64,000 nucleotides of DNA from Alistipes shahii WAL 8301 (GCF_025145845.1 NZ_CP102253.1:1984001-2048000), one strand, 5' to 3'. Shown: positions 33,155 to 42,711, counted from the first letter of the stretch. Translations and numbers: made by a program. The notes: a model not told the origin generated them from the sequence alone.

Positions 33155-33189
33155 GAAAAAATGGCGGACCGCGCCTCTTCGGTCCGCCA
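33155..33189 (-). terminator. terminator after giant lipoprotein gene
   Basis: TGGCGGACC at 33162-33170 pairs with GGTCCGCCA at 33181-33189, followed by ATTTTTTCG on the minus strand. It lies about 130 bases past the stop at 33318; another weaker hairpin, GCCGGCAC/GTGCCGGAC, lies between at 33274-33301. Confidence 0.75.
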
Positions 33190-33317
33190 AAAAGCAGGGG
33201 ATGGGTGTGAAACTTGTTAACTAAAAAACAACTCCTTGGGGGTCATCCCCTGCCGAGGATCGCTTTTGCGGAGCCGGCACAGCCGGTTGCCGTGCCGGAC
33301 CGCGAAGCGTGTGAACT

Positions 33318-36300
33318 TTAGCGTTTGATGGTAATCGTCATCTCCTCGCCCGTGATCTCGCCGTACTGGTAGGTGAAGCTCGGCGTTACCTTGATGATGA
33401 TGTCCTTCAGCAGCGTGGCGCTGTTGTTCTCGTAGGTCAGCGTATTGTCTGTGATTTTGATATATGCGGAAGCATCCTTGTCGCTGGCAGGGGTATCTGC
33501 ATACTCGGCCGATTTCATCTTGAATACGATACCGGCGGTATTTTTCGCTGCTTCGGGTTTTGCCTGGAATACGTCGTAGGCCGTCTTGCCGTTGCCTACC
33601 GTAACGGCTTCCCAGGCCTTCGTGTCTTTGTTGTATTCGATCCACGACTTACCGTCGGCGTCGATCAACTGGAGGTTCTCGAACATATTGGCCGTAGTCG
33701 CCTCGTTGGTCTTGTAAGCGACCTCGATAGCCTTGGTCTGTGCCAGCGTCTTGATCGGGGTCTGGATCTCCACGCGCAGCGGCAGGGAAGCTACCTGGAT
33801 GTTCGTGTCCTTGATCTTAACGACAGCCTTGATGTCGACATAGTTGCGGTTTGCTGCGCTCCAGTCGAGTTTGTCGCCCTTGACGACGGCGTATTTGTCG
33901 CCCTTGTTCGGTTTGTCGTCTTTGGAGGTCACTTCGAACGTAAAGTCGTACTTCTCGGCGTCCACCTCGTTGAAGTAGGTCGGCAGTGTGATGTTGGGCC
34001 ACTCCCAGAGGTTGGTCGTCCCGTTGACCAGACCTTCGACTACGGTCGTCATCACGCCTGCGATGTCGGTTACGTGTCCGACATTGTACCTCAAGTCGAA
34101 GTCGGGGATCGTGACATTGTAGTTGAACGTTACGGAAATCTTCTGGCCGTACCAGGTCGTCCATTCGGCTTTCTGCTCGAACTTGTCGCCCGTCGCGGTG
34201 ATGTCCTTGGCATTCAGCACGCCCTTCAGGGTCGATGCGGTGACGGTCATTGCCGTGCCGTTGGTGTTCTCGATCACCGTGCCCTTCTCATTTGCTTTGT
34301 TGAAGAGTTTCGTTACGCCTGCGGGCGTTGCGGGATCGGTCGTAGCTGCGAAGATAGCCTCGGCGAACTCCGCTTCGCTGGCGAATCCGGCCTTGTTGGC
34401 TGTGTAAACGTCCTTCCACGTCTTGCTGACGCTCTTCGTCTCGTAGCCGATGGCGTTGTCGACGATGTAGTTGACGGGCGCCGGGGCGGCTCCGAAGGCG
34501 ATCTGGCCCTTCAGTTTGTAGTCGACGTTCTGGTATACATAGACATACTCGATGTCATAGGCCTTGCCCCACTCGTATGCATCTGCCTGAACGGAGGCTT
34601 TCACGCCCATGGCGATCTGGCTGGCGAATGCGGTGAATCGGATGCCGAGATCGTTGTCGACCTCCTTGCCGGCGACCTTGACCGTCGAACGGTCCGTGTC
34701 GAGGTTGCCCAGCGTGATAATATCCTCGATGGTGACCTCCTTCGGCAGGTCGATGTCGTTCACCAAAGCGATTTCGCCGAAGATGTTATCGGAGATTTCC
34801 GGAGTGGCGGTCTGCCCGGCGATGCCGTTCTTGACGAACGCATAGCTCCATGCCAGCGGTTTGGGAGTCTCCTTGAAGGTGAAGGTCGCGCCGGCCTGGT
34901 TGGTGATGATGTAGGTCTGCGGCGCCTCGATCGTTGCCGTCGTGGCTTTCCCGTCGACGTTGATCACGATTTTGTGTGCGCATACGACGTTCTTGCCTAC
35001 GTCGCCGGAAACGCCTGCTGCACGGAAGTCCACCGTAGCGAGTTTCGTGTCGTAAACGAGTTTCGAGTTGTCGACGCGCAGGATGAATTTGCCGATCTCG
35101 GTTTTGTCCGTAATCTCGGCCGACTGGCTGGGGTCGGCGTAGTATTTGGGCGTTACGGTGTAAGCGCCGATGCTGATTTTCGAGCCAAGCAGTTTGTTGA
35201 CGTTGTCCAGCGTCATCAGGGTCTTGCCTCCGTCGAGCGAAGCCAGCAGCTGCGTATTCTCCAGCAGCGTCTTCTTGCTGACGGCCTGCTTGTTGAACGG
35301 CATTTCGATGGTGGCGTAGTCGTAGGCGACCGGCTCCTCGTCCTTGGTGTAAACGCCGAGTTCGATCTCTTGGGCCTCGTCGGGCATGATGCTGGCGAAG
35401 TTCGACAGCACGTTGTTCGTTACCTCCGAGGCGGTTTCGTCCTCGGCGCCGGTTCCGGGATTCACGGTGTTCTCGATCGAAAGGGCCAGCGTGATCCATT
35501 TCTCCTCTTTCTCGTAAAGCTCACCAAGCTCTTCCGCCGACATGGTGGCGGTTACGGCGAACTTACCCTCCTCGATAAACCGAACGTCGGTGATGGTGGC
35601 TGCGGGAGTTGCCGTTGCGGCACGGGTTTTTATCTGCTCGGAGACAATAGCGAACGTCGCTTTTCCGTTAGCATAGGCATCTACGAGGTCTTTGGCCAGC
35701 GAGGCCGGCGTGACGCGGTAGGTCAGCGTGACCATTCCGTTGCCGATGGGGGTGGCTCCGACCTTGTAGAAATCCATCGTCGTATAGGCTCCGCCACTGC
35801 CAACATACATGGTTCCGGGAACGTTTACCAGCGACTGGATGCGGTTGATCAGCGCAGTGACATCGGCCTGAAGTTGGGCGATGGCCTGCTTGAAGGCGCC
35901 GAGTTCCGCAGTCAGGTCGCTCTTCTTCAGGTAGCCCTGCGTCGAAATGAGGCTGATGATCTGCCTGCTCAATGCGGATTCGGCGTTCTTTACCGCTTCG
36001 GCGGCTGCCGAGTTCACGTTCTCGATCCAGGCTTTGTTGTTGACGTCCATGTATTCCTTGACGAATTCGGAGGCCTCCTCGCCGGCAATTTTGCTGATGG
36101 CGGTCTTGATGTCCTTCACGGCCGGGTCGTTGGTGATGGCGGCCAGGACGGCTGCGACAGCCTGATTCTTCACGGCAGTGGTCAGCTCGCTGTTTTTGGC
36201 CAGCTCTTCGAGGATGCCTTTTTTGACCTCGCCGCCGATTTTGGACCAGAGGTCAGCGGCTTTGAGCTGATTCTCGATCAGGGCCTTCACCTGCGCTTCG

Positions 36301-36638
36301 TTTTGCAGGCCTTTGATCAGATCCTGCACCTGTGTCACGGTCTGGAACCCGAGGTCTCCGACTTTCTTTTTGAGGTCGGCGTCCTTGACGTAGGCTGCCA
36401 GCTCCTGGCTCAATTCGGCATCGGTGACGAATTTCGAGAAATCGACATCCTTCAGTTTGTCTGAAATTGTCTGAAGGGCGGAAGCATCGGCCTTCAGTTC
36501 GACTTTCGCATTTAGATCGTCGATCTTTTTGTTGATGTCGTCGATGTCGTCGTCGTAGTCCTTACACCCGACACCGGCCAGCATGGTTCCGGTTAAGAAC
36601 AATGCCAGGAATTTTCTAAACAAGTTGTTGTTTTTCAT
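33318..36638 (-). CDS. 1106-residue surface lipoprotein, unknown function
   Basis: A lipoprotein signal ends AGVGC with Cys25, followed by KDYDDDIDDINKKID, the motif found at the start of PL29-lyase-N-terminal-like and other Bacteroidetes surface proteins; the acidic residues just after the Cys fit the lipoprotein export signal for surface exposure. Residues 30-265 are helical and coiled-coil, like a stalk; from about 270 the protein is Thr/Val/Lys-rich beta modules to the end, where TYENNSATLLKD and TYQYGEITGEEMTITIKR close it. Lys and Asn content and codon use look suited to high expression. It may be a major surface or S-layer-like protein; that is inference. Divergent from the XRE regulator. 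Confidence 0.75.
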   Translation of the reverse strand: MKNNNLFRKFLALFLTGTMLAGVGCKDYDDDIDDINKKIDDLNAKVELKADASALQTISDKLKDVDFSKFVTDAELSQELAAYVKDADLKKKVGDLGFQTVTQVQDLIKGLQNEAQVKALIENQLKAADLWSKIGGEVKKGILEELAKNSELTTAVKNQAVAAVLAAITNDPAVKDIKTAISKIAGEEASEFVKEYMDVNNKAWIENVNSAAAEAVKNAESALSRQIISLISTQGYLKKSDLTAELGAFKQAIAQLQADVTALINRIQSLVNVPGTMYVGSGGAYTTMDFYKVGATPIGNGMVTLTYRVTPASLAKDLVDAYANGKATFAIVSEQIKTRAATATPAATITDVRFIEEGKFAVTATMSAEELGELYEKEEKWITLALSIENTVNPGTGAEDETASEVTNNVLSNFASIMPDEAQEIELGVYTKDEEPVAYDYATIEMPFNKQAVSKKTLLENTQLLASLDGGKTLMTLDNVNKLLGSKISIGAYTVTPKYYADPSQSAEITDKTEIGKFILRVDNSKLVYDTKLATVDFRAAGVSGDVGKNVVCAHKIVINVDGKATTATIEAPQTYIITNQAGATFTFKETPKPLAWSYAFVKNGIAGQTATPEISDNIFGEIALVNDIDLPKEVTIEDIITLGNLDTDRSTVKVAGKEVDNDLGIRFTAFASQIAMGVKASVQADAYEWGKAYDIEYVYVYQNVDYKLKGQIAFGAAPAPVNYIVDNAIGYETKSVSKTWKDVYTANKAGFASEAEFAEAIFAATTDPATPAGVTKLFNKANEKGTVIENTNGTAMTVTASTLKGVLNAKDITATGDKFEQKAEWTTWYGQKISVTFNYNVTIPDFDLRYNVGHVTDIAGVMTTVVEGLVNGTTNLWEWPNITLPTYFNEVDAEKYDFTFEVTSKDDKPNKGDKYAVVKGDKLDWSAANRNYVDIKAVVKIKDTNIQVASLPLRVEIQTPIKTLAQTKAIEVAYKTNEATTANMFENLQLIDADGKSWIEYNKDTKAWEAVTVGNGKTAYDVFQAKPEAAKNTAGIVFKMKSAEYADTPASDKDASAYIKITDNTLTYENNSATLLKDIIIKVTPSFTYQYGEITGEEMTITIKR

Positions 36639-36713
36639 AGTAAAAATGGTTGAAATAAAGATGTGTTTGTATTTAGTTTTCAATTTGTTATTCGGACGAC
36701 CCTCTTTTTGTTA

Positions 36714-36768
36714 GTATCATATATGATACGCATGGTGCAAATATATATATAAAAATTTGCACAGCAAA
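36714..36768. promoter_or_regulatory. promoter and operator of giant lipoprotein gene
   Basis: Minus strand: TTTG at 36768-36765, 19 bases, then TATATTTG at 36745-36738, a full -33/-7 promoter. GTGCAAAT/ATTTGCAC (36735-36742 and 36755-36762) spans the -7 element. GTATCATATATGATAC at 36714-36729 is a perfect 16-base palindrome right at the expected start of transcription. Both are good operator candidates for the neighbouring XRE protein. Confidence 0.65.
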
Positions 36769-36789
36769 ATTTTTGTCCAAATTTTTGAA

Positions 36790-37008
36790 ATGGGAATGAA
36801 CTATCAAGATGAAATCCTTTATATCTCTACGAGGATCAAGGAGTTGAGGAAGGAACGCAAGCTGACTGTACAGGAGCTGGCTTACCGGTGTGACATGGAA
36901 AGATCCAACTTGAGCCGCATCGAGGCGGGGCGGACTAATCTTACCGTAAAAACCATTTGCAGCATCTGTAATGCGTTGAGTGTTAATATGCGCGATGTAA
37001 TACGTTAG
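36790..37008 (+). CDS. small XRE-family HTH regulator
   Basis: 72 residues from Met 36790 (a second Met is two codons later). It is one helix-turn-helix domain: IKELRKERKLTVQELAYRCDMERSNLSRIEAGR with the recognition helix about RSNLSRIEAG, then LTVKTICSICNALSVNMRDVI. There is no sensor domain. It is divergent from the giant lipoprotein gene with a palindrome-rich spacer between, so it probably represses or activates that gene and itself. Confidence 0.85.
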   Translation: MGMNYQDEILYISTRIKELRKERKLTVQELAYRCDMERSNLSRIEAGRTNLTVKTICSICNALSVNMRDVIR

Positions 37009-37062
37009 GACGATATACCTATATTTATATATATTGCGCCTAATCGTTCGTTGTATGCTTTT

Positions 37063-37094
37063 TTTGGGCCGTTTCTTTAAAATTCGTATCTTTA
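37063..37094 (+). promoter_or_regulatory. promoter of cvpA-rsgA-trmH operon
   Basis: TTTG at 37063-37066, 20 bases, then TATCTTTA at 37087-37094. Transcription would start near 37101, about 15 bases before the TTG start codon. Confidence 0.6.
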
Positions 37095-37115
37095 CGGTGA
37101 TAATTTAACGGCTTA

Positions 37116-37631
37116 TTGAACACGCTTGATTTAATCGTCTGCCTCGTGCTGGCGCTGGCCGTCTGGAACGGATGGCGCCAAGGCTTCGTCGTGCAGATAT
37201 GCTCCCTTGCAGGGATTGTGGCGGGCATTTGGATCGCGGCGCGTTTCGGCGCGCAGGTCGGCGGATGGCTGCGGCTCGATGACGAAGTGGCCGCCGCGGG
37301 CGGTTTCGTCACGGCGCTCGTCGTCGTGATCCTCGTCGTGGCGATCGCCGGCAGGGTGGTGCGCAAGGTCTTTCACTTTGCGGGACTGGGCGTTGCCGAC
37401 ACGCTGCTGGGCATTGCCGTATCGGTTTTGAAGTACCTGCTCGTGTTGAGCGTGCTCTTCTCGGCCTTCGATGCGCTGAATGAGGATTATTGCCTCGTGG
37501 GGCCGCGGACGATCGAGCAGTCGAAAAGCTACAAGCCTGTCCGGTGGCTTTCCGAATCCATTTTCCCTTTTCTGGAGTGGGTCGGCGAGCGGGTTCCCCG
37601 GCAGGAGGAAAAAACGGAGACCGATGGATAG
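37116..37631 (+). CDS. CvpA family membrane protein
   Basis: 171 residues with four hydrophobic helices (about 5-20, 27-45, 63-85, 100-120) and a polar C-terminus, matching CvpA, an inner-membrane protein linked to colicin V export and purF regulation in E. coli; its basic role is unsettled. The start codon is TTG: the family N-terminus NTLDLIVCLVLALAVWNGWRQGF begins right after it and no ATG exists nearby. The last 8 bases overlap rsgA, so translation is probably coupled. Confidence 0.85.
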   Translation: MNTLDLIVCLVLALAVWNGWRQGFVVQICSLAGIVAGIWIAARFGAQVGGWLRLDDEVAAAGGFVTALVVVILVVAIAGRVVRKVFHFAGLGVADTLLGIAVSVLKYLLVLSVLFSAFDALNEDYCLVGPRTIEQSKSYKPVRWLSESIFPFLEWVGERVPRQEEKTETDG

Positions 37632-38544
37632 AAAGTTTACAGCCACAGTGGTCCGGGCGACGGGCAGTTGGTACGACGTGCTGCACGACGGTGAGACGGT
37701 GCGCTGCCGCATCCGGGGCAGACTGCGCCTGAAAGGGGTGCGTTCGACCAATCCCGTGGTGGTGGGCGACGAAGTGGCGTGCGAGGCCGACGAGGGGGGC
37801 GACTATGTGATCGCCGACATCCTGCCGCGGCGCAACTACGTGATCCGCCGGGCTTCGAACCTTTCGAAAGAGTCGCATATCATCGCCGCCAACGTCGACC
37901 AGGCGCTGCTGATGGCGTCGCTGCGTTCGCCCGAGACGCCCACGGAGTTCGTGGACCGGTTTCTGGTGACCTGCGAGGCCTACAAGGTCCCGGTGACGAT
38001 CCTCCTGTCGAAGCTCGACCTGCAGGACGCGGAGGCCGTCGCGGAGTTCCGCGCGGTCTACGAGGGGGCCGGCTACCGGGTGCTGGAGGTGTCGGTCCGG
38101 GAGGGCCGGGGCGTGGAGGAGGTGCGCGAACTGCTTGCGGGGCGCACGACCCTCGTTTCGGGAAATTCGGGCGTCGGGAAGTCGACGCTGATCCAGGCCA
38201 TCGACCCCTCGCTGGACATCCGCACGGGCGAAATCTCCGAAAGTCACCACAAGGGCCGCCATACGACGACATTTTCGACGATGTACCCCCTGGCCGGGGG
38301 CGGCGCGGTGATCGACACGCCGGGCATCAAGGGGTTCGGACTGATCGACATCGACGAGGCCGAGCTGTGGCACTATTTTCCCGAGATGATGCGCGTTGCG
38401 CCCGCCTGCCGCTTTTACAACTGCACCCACACCCACGAACCGGGCTGTGCGGTGACCGAAGCCGTGAAGGCGGGCGAAATCGCCTGGCCGCGTTACGAAA
38501 GCTACCTGAAAATCCGCGATGAAGATGAAAAATACCGCAAATAA
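37624..38544 (+). CDS. rsgA: RsgA, ribosome small subunit GTPase
   Basis: 306 residues. N-terminal OB fold (ATVVRATGSWYDVLHDGETV), then a circularly permuted GTPase: G4 LSKLD before G1 GNSGVGKST, then the G2/switch segment SHHKGRHTTT and G3 DTPGIKGFG. The zinc finger near the C-terminus has CRFYNCTHTHEPGC. RsgA checks late 30S maturation. It overlaps cvpA upstream and the trmH-like gene downstream, so the three genes are cotranscribed. Confidence 0.95.
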   Translation: MDRKFTATVVRATGSWYDVLHDGETVRCRIRGRLRLKGVRSTNPVVVGDEVACEADEGGDYVIADILPRRNYVIRRASNLSKESHIIAANVDQALLMASLRSPETPTEFVDRFLVTCEAYKVPVTILLSKLDLQDAEAVAEFRAVYEGAGYRVLEVSVREGRGVEEVRELLAGRTTLVSGNSGVGKSTLIQAIDPSLDIRTGEISESHHKGRHTTTFSTMYPLAGGGAVIDTPGIKGFGLIDIDEAELWHYFPEMMRVAPACRFYNCTHTHEPGCAVTEAVKAGEIAWPRYESYLKIRDEDEKYRK

Positions 38545-39250
38545 CGACTCCCCGGGACCGGACTTCGATTTCGGCCCCGATGCCGCACACGCCGCTGAGC
38601 GCATCGCCTGCCTCGCCGGGTTTATGACGCCGGAACGGTATGCCGTTTTGCGGAAGACGGTCTCCATGCGCACGCGCTACATGACGGTGCTGGCCGAGAA
38701 CATGTACCACGGGCAGAATGCCGCGGCGCTGATCCGCCATTGCGAGGCGTTCGGCGTGCAGGAGATGCACACCGTGGAGACGCTCTGCCCGTTCGAACCC
38801 AATCCCGACATTGCGCGCGGCACGCACCAGTGGGTCGACGTGCGCCGCCACGCCTCGACGGGCGAGGCCGTCGCCGCCCTCAAGGGGGCGGGCTACCGGA
38901 TCGTGGCCACCACGCCCCACCGCGAGGACGCGACGCCCGAGACGTTCGATGTCGGGCGGGGACCTTTCGCGCTGGTCTTCGGGACGGAACACGCCGGGAT
39001 TTCCGACGAGGTGATCGCTTCGGCCGACGAATTCCTGCGCATCCCGATGTGCGGCATGGTCGAGAGCCTGAACGTCTCGGCCTCGGCGGCGATCCTGATC
39101 TACACGCTCTCCGAGCGCATGCGCCTCACGGTCGGCAACTGGCGGATGTCCGACGCCGAACAGGCCGAAACGCTCTGCCGCTGGATGCGGCGCAGCGTGA
39201 AGGATTCCGAAGCGATTTTGCAACGCCGGGGTATGGTCCCGGATTTATAG
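38519..39250 (+). CDS. TrmH-like SpoU rRNA/tRNA 2'-O-methyltransferase
   Basis: 243 residues, SPOUT fold. Motif 1: ENMYHGQNAAALIRHCEAFG with the catalytic Arg; motif 2: LVFGTEHAGIS; motif 3: IPMCGMVESLNVSASAAI. This set and the short N-terminal extension match TrmH, which methylates G18 in the tRNA D-loop, using SAM. Overlaps the rsgA end by 26 bases. The alternative start at 38525 (MKNTANN) cannot be excluded. Confidence 0.9.
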   Translation: MKMKNTANNDSPGPDFDFGPDAAHAAERIACLAGFMTPERYAVLRKTVSMRTRYMTVLAENMYHGQNAAALIRHCEAFGVQEMHTVETLCPFEPNPDIARGTHQWVDVRRHASTGEAVAALKGAGYRIVATTPHREDATPETFDVGRGPFALVFGTEHAGISDEVIASADEFLRIPMCGMVESLNVSASAAILIYTLSERMRLTVGNWRMSDAEQAETLCRWMRRSVKDSEAILQRRGMVPDL

Positions 39251-39298
39251 GCGGCTTCGGCGCTCCTGGCCCGAATCCGCGCAAATGGATAAAATAGT

Positions 39299-40492
39299 AT
39301 GATTCTCCGCAAACAATTTCTGGCGCATGTCGCCCAGACCTCCCCGTCGCCGATGCTGGTGGAGGTCGCGCGCGCCGAAGGCTCGTTTTTCTATACGCCC
39401 GAAGGCAAGCGTTATTTCGACCTCGTGGCCGGGGTTTCGGTCAGCAATGTCGGTCACGGCAATCCGGCCGTGGTGCGCGCCGTGCAGGAGCAGGCTGCGC
39501 GCTACATGCATGTGATGGTCTACGGCGAGCTGGTCGAGACGCCGCAGGTGGAGTATGCCGCCAGGATCGCGTCGCTGCTGCCCGCGCCGCTCGAAAGCGT
39601 CTATTTCGTCAACTCGGGCGCCGAGGCGGTCGAGGGGGCTTTGAAACTGGCGAAACGTTTTACCCGGCGTACGGAGATCGTCTCCATGCGCCGCGCCTAC
39701 CACGGGTCGACGCACGGCGCGATGAGCATGATGGGTGCGCCCGAGGGCGAGGAGTGGAAGGGGGCGTTCCGGCCCCTGCTGCCCGACGTGCAGGCCGTGG
39801 AGTTCAACGATTTCTCCGAACTGGAGCGCATTACGCGCCGCACGGCCTGTGTGCTGGCCGAGCCGGTGCAGGGCGAGGCCGGCGTCCGTCCGCCCCGTCC
39901 GGGTTATCTGGAAGCGCTGCGCAGACGCTGCGACGAAGTCGGCGCGCTGCTGATTTTCGACGAGATACAGACCGGCATGGGCCGCACGGGCCGCCTGTTC
40001 GCCATGCAGAAATACGGCGTCACGCCCGACATCGTCTGTCTGGCCAAGGCCTTCGGCGGGGGCATGCCCCTCGGGGCGTTCGTCGCGCGTCACGAGGTGA
40101 TGGACACCTTGCAGGAAAATCCCGTGCTGGGGCATATCACCACTTTCGGCGGCCATCCGGTCTGCTGTGCGGCGGGACTTGCGGCGCTGAATTACCTGGT
40201 GGACAACAAGGTGGTCGAAAGGGTCGAAACGAAGGGCGCGTTGTATGAAATGCTGCTGAAGGATCATCCCGCCATGCGGGAAATCCGCCGCAGCGGCCTG
40301 CTGCTGGCCGTCGAGCTGGGCGAATCGGCGAAACTTTACCGCATCATGGAACTGTTCCGGGAGGCGGGCATCTTGAGCGACTGGTTCCTGTTCTGCGACA
40401 CGGCGTTCCGCATTTCGCCACCCCTCACGATCTCGGAGGACGAAGTGCGCGAAAGCGCCGCGCTGATCCGCAGTTGTCTGGACCGGTTGTAA
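39299..40492 (+). CDS. class III PLP aminotransferase
   Basis: 397 residues. NSGAEAVEGALKLAKRF binds cofactor phosphate, FDEIQTGMGRTG contains the Asp that pairs with the pyridine nitrogen, and LAKAFGGGMPLGAF holds the Schiff-base Lys. It belongs to the acetylornithine/ornithine-type subgroup, but no arginine or ornithine genes are near, so the substrate is open. It follows the trmH-like gene by 48 bases and ends the run at a bidirectional terminator. Confidence 0.88.
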   Translation: MILRKQFLAHVAQTSPSPMLVEVARAEGSFFYTPEGKRYFDLVAGVSVSNVGHGNPAVVRAVQEQAARYMHVMVYGELVETPQVEYAARIASLLPAPLESVYFVNSGAEAVEGALKLAKRFTRRTEIVSMRRAYHGSTHGAMSMMGAPEGEEWKGAFRPLLPDVQAVEFNDFSELERITRRTACVLAEPVQGEAGVRPPRPGYLEALRRRCDEVGALLIFDEIQTGMGRTGRLFAMQKYGVTPDIVCLAKAFGGGMPLGAFVARHEVMDTLQENPVLGHITTFGGHPVCCAAGLAALNYLVDNKVVERVETKGALYEMLLKDHPAMREIRRSGLLLAVELGESAKLYRIMELFREAGILSDWFLFCDTAFRISPPLTISEDEVRESAALIRSCLDRL

Positions 40493-40496
40493 AAAC

Positions 40497-40525
40497 AAAA
40501 GGGAGGCTTCGGAGCCTCCCTTTTC
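40497..40525. terminator. bidirectional terminator
   Basis: AAAAGGGAGGCT-TCGG-AGCCTCCCTTTT lies between the convergent aminotransferase and nfo genes, with A/T runs on both sides. Confidence 0.92.
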
Positions 40526-41373
40526 TATGCCTCTTCGGCAAACGCCTTCAGTTTGGCGATCTCCTCGCTCCAGCGCGCTTCGTCGGGGGTTTCGAGGATC
40601 AGCGGAATGCCGTCGAAACGCTTGTCGGAAGCGATATAGCGGAAGCATTCCATGCCGATCATGCCCTCGCCCAGCGGCGTGTGGCGGTCGACGCGGCTGC
40701 CCAGAATCTTCATCGCATCGTTCAGGTGCATGCCTTTCAGGTATCCGAATCCGACGACGCGTTCCAGTTCGGCGAACGTGGCGTCGCACGCCTCGCGCGT
40801 CCGGAGGTCGTACCCCGCCGCGAAGGCGTGGCAGGTGTCGATGCAGACGCCCACCCGCGATTTGTCCTCCACGCGCTCGATCAGATAGGCGAGGTGCTCG
40901 AAGCGGAATCCGAGGTTCGAACCCTGCCCCGCGGTGTTCTCGATCACCGCCGTCACGCCGTGCGTGCGGTCGAGCGCCATGTTGATCGACTCGGCGATCC
41001 GGTCGAGCGACTCCTGCTCGGTGATCTTCTGCAGGTGGCTGCCGGGATGGAAGTTCAGCCGGTCGAGGCCCAGCAGTTCGCACCGCTGCATCTCGTCGAG
41101 GAATGCCGCGCGCGATTTTTCGAGCGGTTCCTTCTCGGGATGTCCGAGGTTGATCAGGTACGAGTCGTGGGGCAGAATCTGTGCGGGCGTGTAGCCGTAG
41201 CGTTCGCACGCCTCGCGGAAGGCGTCGATCTCGCCCGTGGCGAGCGGTTTGGCGACCCACTGCCGCTGGTTCTTGGTGAAAAGGGCGAAGCCCGTGGCTC
41301 CGATAGCGTGTGCGTTGGCCGGAGCGTTCTCCACGCCGCCCGCAGCGCTTACGTGCGCTCCGAAATATTTCAT
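40525..41373 (-). CDS. nfo: endonuclease IV (Nfo)
   Basis: 282 residues, normal length. TIM-barrel AP endonuclease with the trinuclear zinc ligands in blocks LNFHPGSH, VIENTAGQGSNLG, CIDTCHAFAAGYD, HLNDAMKILGSRVDRHTPLGEG and ILETPD. It cuts DNA 5' to abasic sites in base excision repair. The stop codon abuts the shared terminator. Divergent from the DUF3078 gene. Confidence 0.95.
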   Translation of the reverse strand: MKYFGAHVSAAGGVENAPANAHAIGATGFALFTKNQRQWVAKPLATGEIDAFREACERYGYTPAQILPHDSYLINLGHPEKEPLEKSRAAFLDEMQRCELLGLDRLNFHPGSHLQKITEQESLDRIAESINMALDRTHGVTAVIENTAGQGSNLGFRFEHLAYLIERVEDKSRVGVCIDTCHAFAAGYDLRTREACDATFAELERVVGFGYLKGMHLNDAMKILGSRVDRHTPLGEGMIGMECFRYIASDKRFDGIPLILETPDEARWSEEIAKLKAFAEEA

Positions 41374-41430
41374 AGTTGGTCCTTTCCGTTTAACTTTCAG
41401 ACAAAGTTAAAGTTTTTATAAATAAATTCA

Positions 41431-41438
41431 TAAATTTG
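41431..41438 (+). promoter_or_regulatory. -7 element TAAATTTG for DUF3078 gene
   Basis: A TAnnTTTG match 31 bases before the ATG at 41470, in an AT-rich spacer. No clear TTTG -33 box is seen. Confidence 0.55.
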
Positions 41439-41469
41439 TAGATTGAAAATCAAATACAATCGCTTCGTT

Positions 41470-42711
41470 ATGAAACATTTTTACCTGATTCTCACGCTGG
41501 CGTCACTCGTCGGGGCCTCCGTTCCGGTCTCGGCCCAGATTTCAATCGACGAAGTCAATGCCGAACGGCGGAACGTGACGTTCCGCGACCGGCTGAAGTC
41601 CACGTCCGTCGATGCCGATTATTTCAGCCTCGCCCGCTACAAGGCCGAGCGCGCCGCAATCCGCAAGGAGCGCAACTACCTCGAATTGGGCGGCGGCCTG
41701 CAGGGAACGCTGACTTCGTACAACGATCCCTGGATCTCGGTGTCGGGCGGTGACAACTCCATTGCGCTGGTGGCGACCTTCAACCTGCGGCATATCTTCA
41801 AGAAGAACCTCTTTTCCATCGAAACCAAGTTCAATGCCAAGCTGGGTTACAACCGCATGAAGGTCGAGACGCAGCGCGTGGGGCCGGACGGCAAGCCGAT
41901 GGTCGACGAGAGCGGCAACAAGATCATGGACAGCGAAGGCGTATGGTTCAAGAATCAGGACGAGTTCGTCATCTGGGTGAACCCGGCGTTCGAAATGGCG
42001 AAGAACTGGACTTACGGTTCAATTCTGCAATTCCGCAGCCAGTTCGTCAACGGTTACAAATCGCGCTCCGAGCAGGAGAAGAAGCACCTCAAGAGCAAGT
42101 TTATGACTCCGGGTTACCTCGACATTTCGCTGGGTATCACCTACAAAAGCCCTCAAAAGAAATTCCCCATCACGGTCAACATGTCTCCGCTCGCCTTGAA
42201 CGCCACCTTTGCCGAAAGCGACTGGATTCGCATGCGGCAGGTCGACGGCGACGGCAAGGAGATCAAACCGGCCTATCCCTATGGTATCGAGGACCCCGAG
42301 AAGACCTCGAAATACGAGGGCGGTTCGTCGGTCGAGATCGGTTTCGACCGCACGTTCGGCAAGACGGGCTACCTGCGTTACATCACGACGGTCTTCTCCT
42401 TCTACGGCTGGATTACCGACATCGGCCAGAAGAACAAGATCAGCGACTACACCAAGTACCTGGAGGCCTACGACAAGTGGGCCGACAAGGAAGACACCAG
42501 CGTCGGGCATGACATCAAGGACAAGCCCCGCCTGCCGATCCATCCCACGGTGCGTTGGGAAAACACGCTCGAAATCAAGGCGACGAAATACCTCTCCACG
42601 AAGGTTAGTTTCCAGCTCTACTACAACCGGGCGCAGAACGTCGACGTGCAGACCCGTACGCTGTTGCAGGTGGGTCTCACCTATACTTTCAAAAACAAGC
42701 CGAAACCCTGA
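41470..42711 (+). CDS. DUF3078 outer-membrane-type protein
   Basis: 413 residues. Signal peptide 1-22 (VPVSAQ). The body has alternating amphipathic strands typical of a beta barrel (LGGGLQGTLTSYNDPWISVSGGDNSIALVATFNL, SIETKFNAKLGYNRM, YGSILQFRSQF, PGYLDISLGITYKSP) and ends in an aromatic strand, VGLTYTF, before a short tail. DUF3078 is found across Bacteroidetes and its function is unknown. The S41 protease starts 43 bases downstream. Confidence 0.85.
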   Translation: MKHFYLILTLASLVGASVPVSAQISIDEVNAERRNVTFRDRLKSTSVDADYFSLARYKAERAAIRKERNYLELGGGLQGTLTSYNDPWISVSGGDNSIALVATFNLRHIFKKNLFSIETKFNAKLGYNRMKVETQRVGPDGKPMVDESGNKIMDSEGVWFKNQDEFVIWVNPAFEMAKNWTYGSILQFRSQFVNGYKSRSEQEKKHLKSKFMTPGYLDISLGITYKSPQKKFPITVNMSPLALNATFAESDWIRMRQVDGDGKEIKPAYPYGIEDPEKTSKYEGGSSVEIGFDRTFGKTGYLRYITTVFSFYGWITDIGQKNKISDYTKYLEAYDKWADKEDTSVGHDIKDKPRLPIHPTVRWENTLEIKATKYLSTKVSFQLYYNRAQNVDVQTRTLLQVGLTYTFKNKPKP

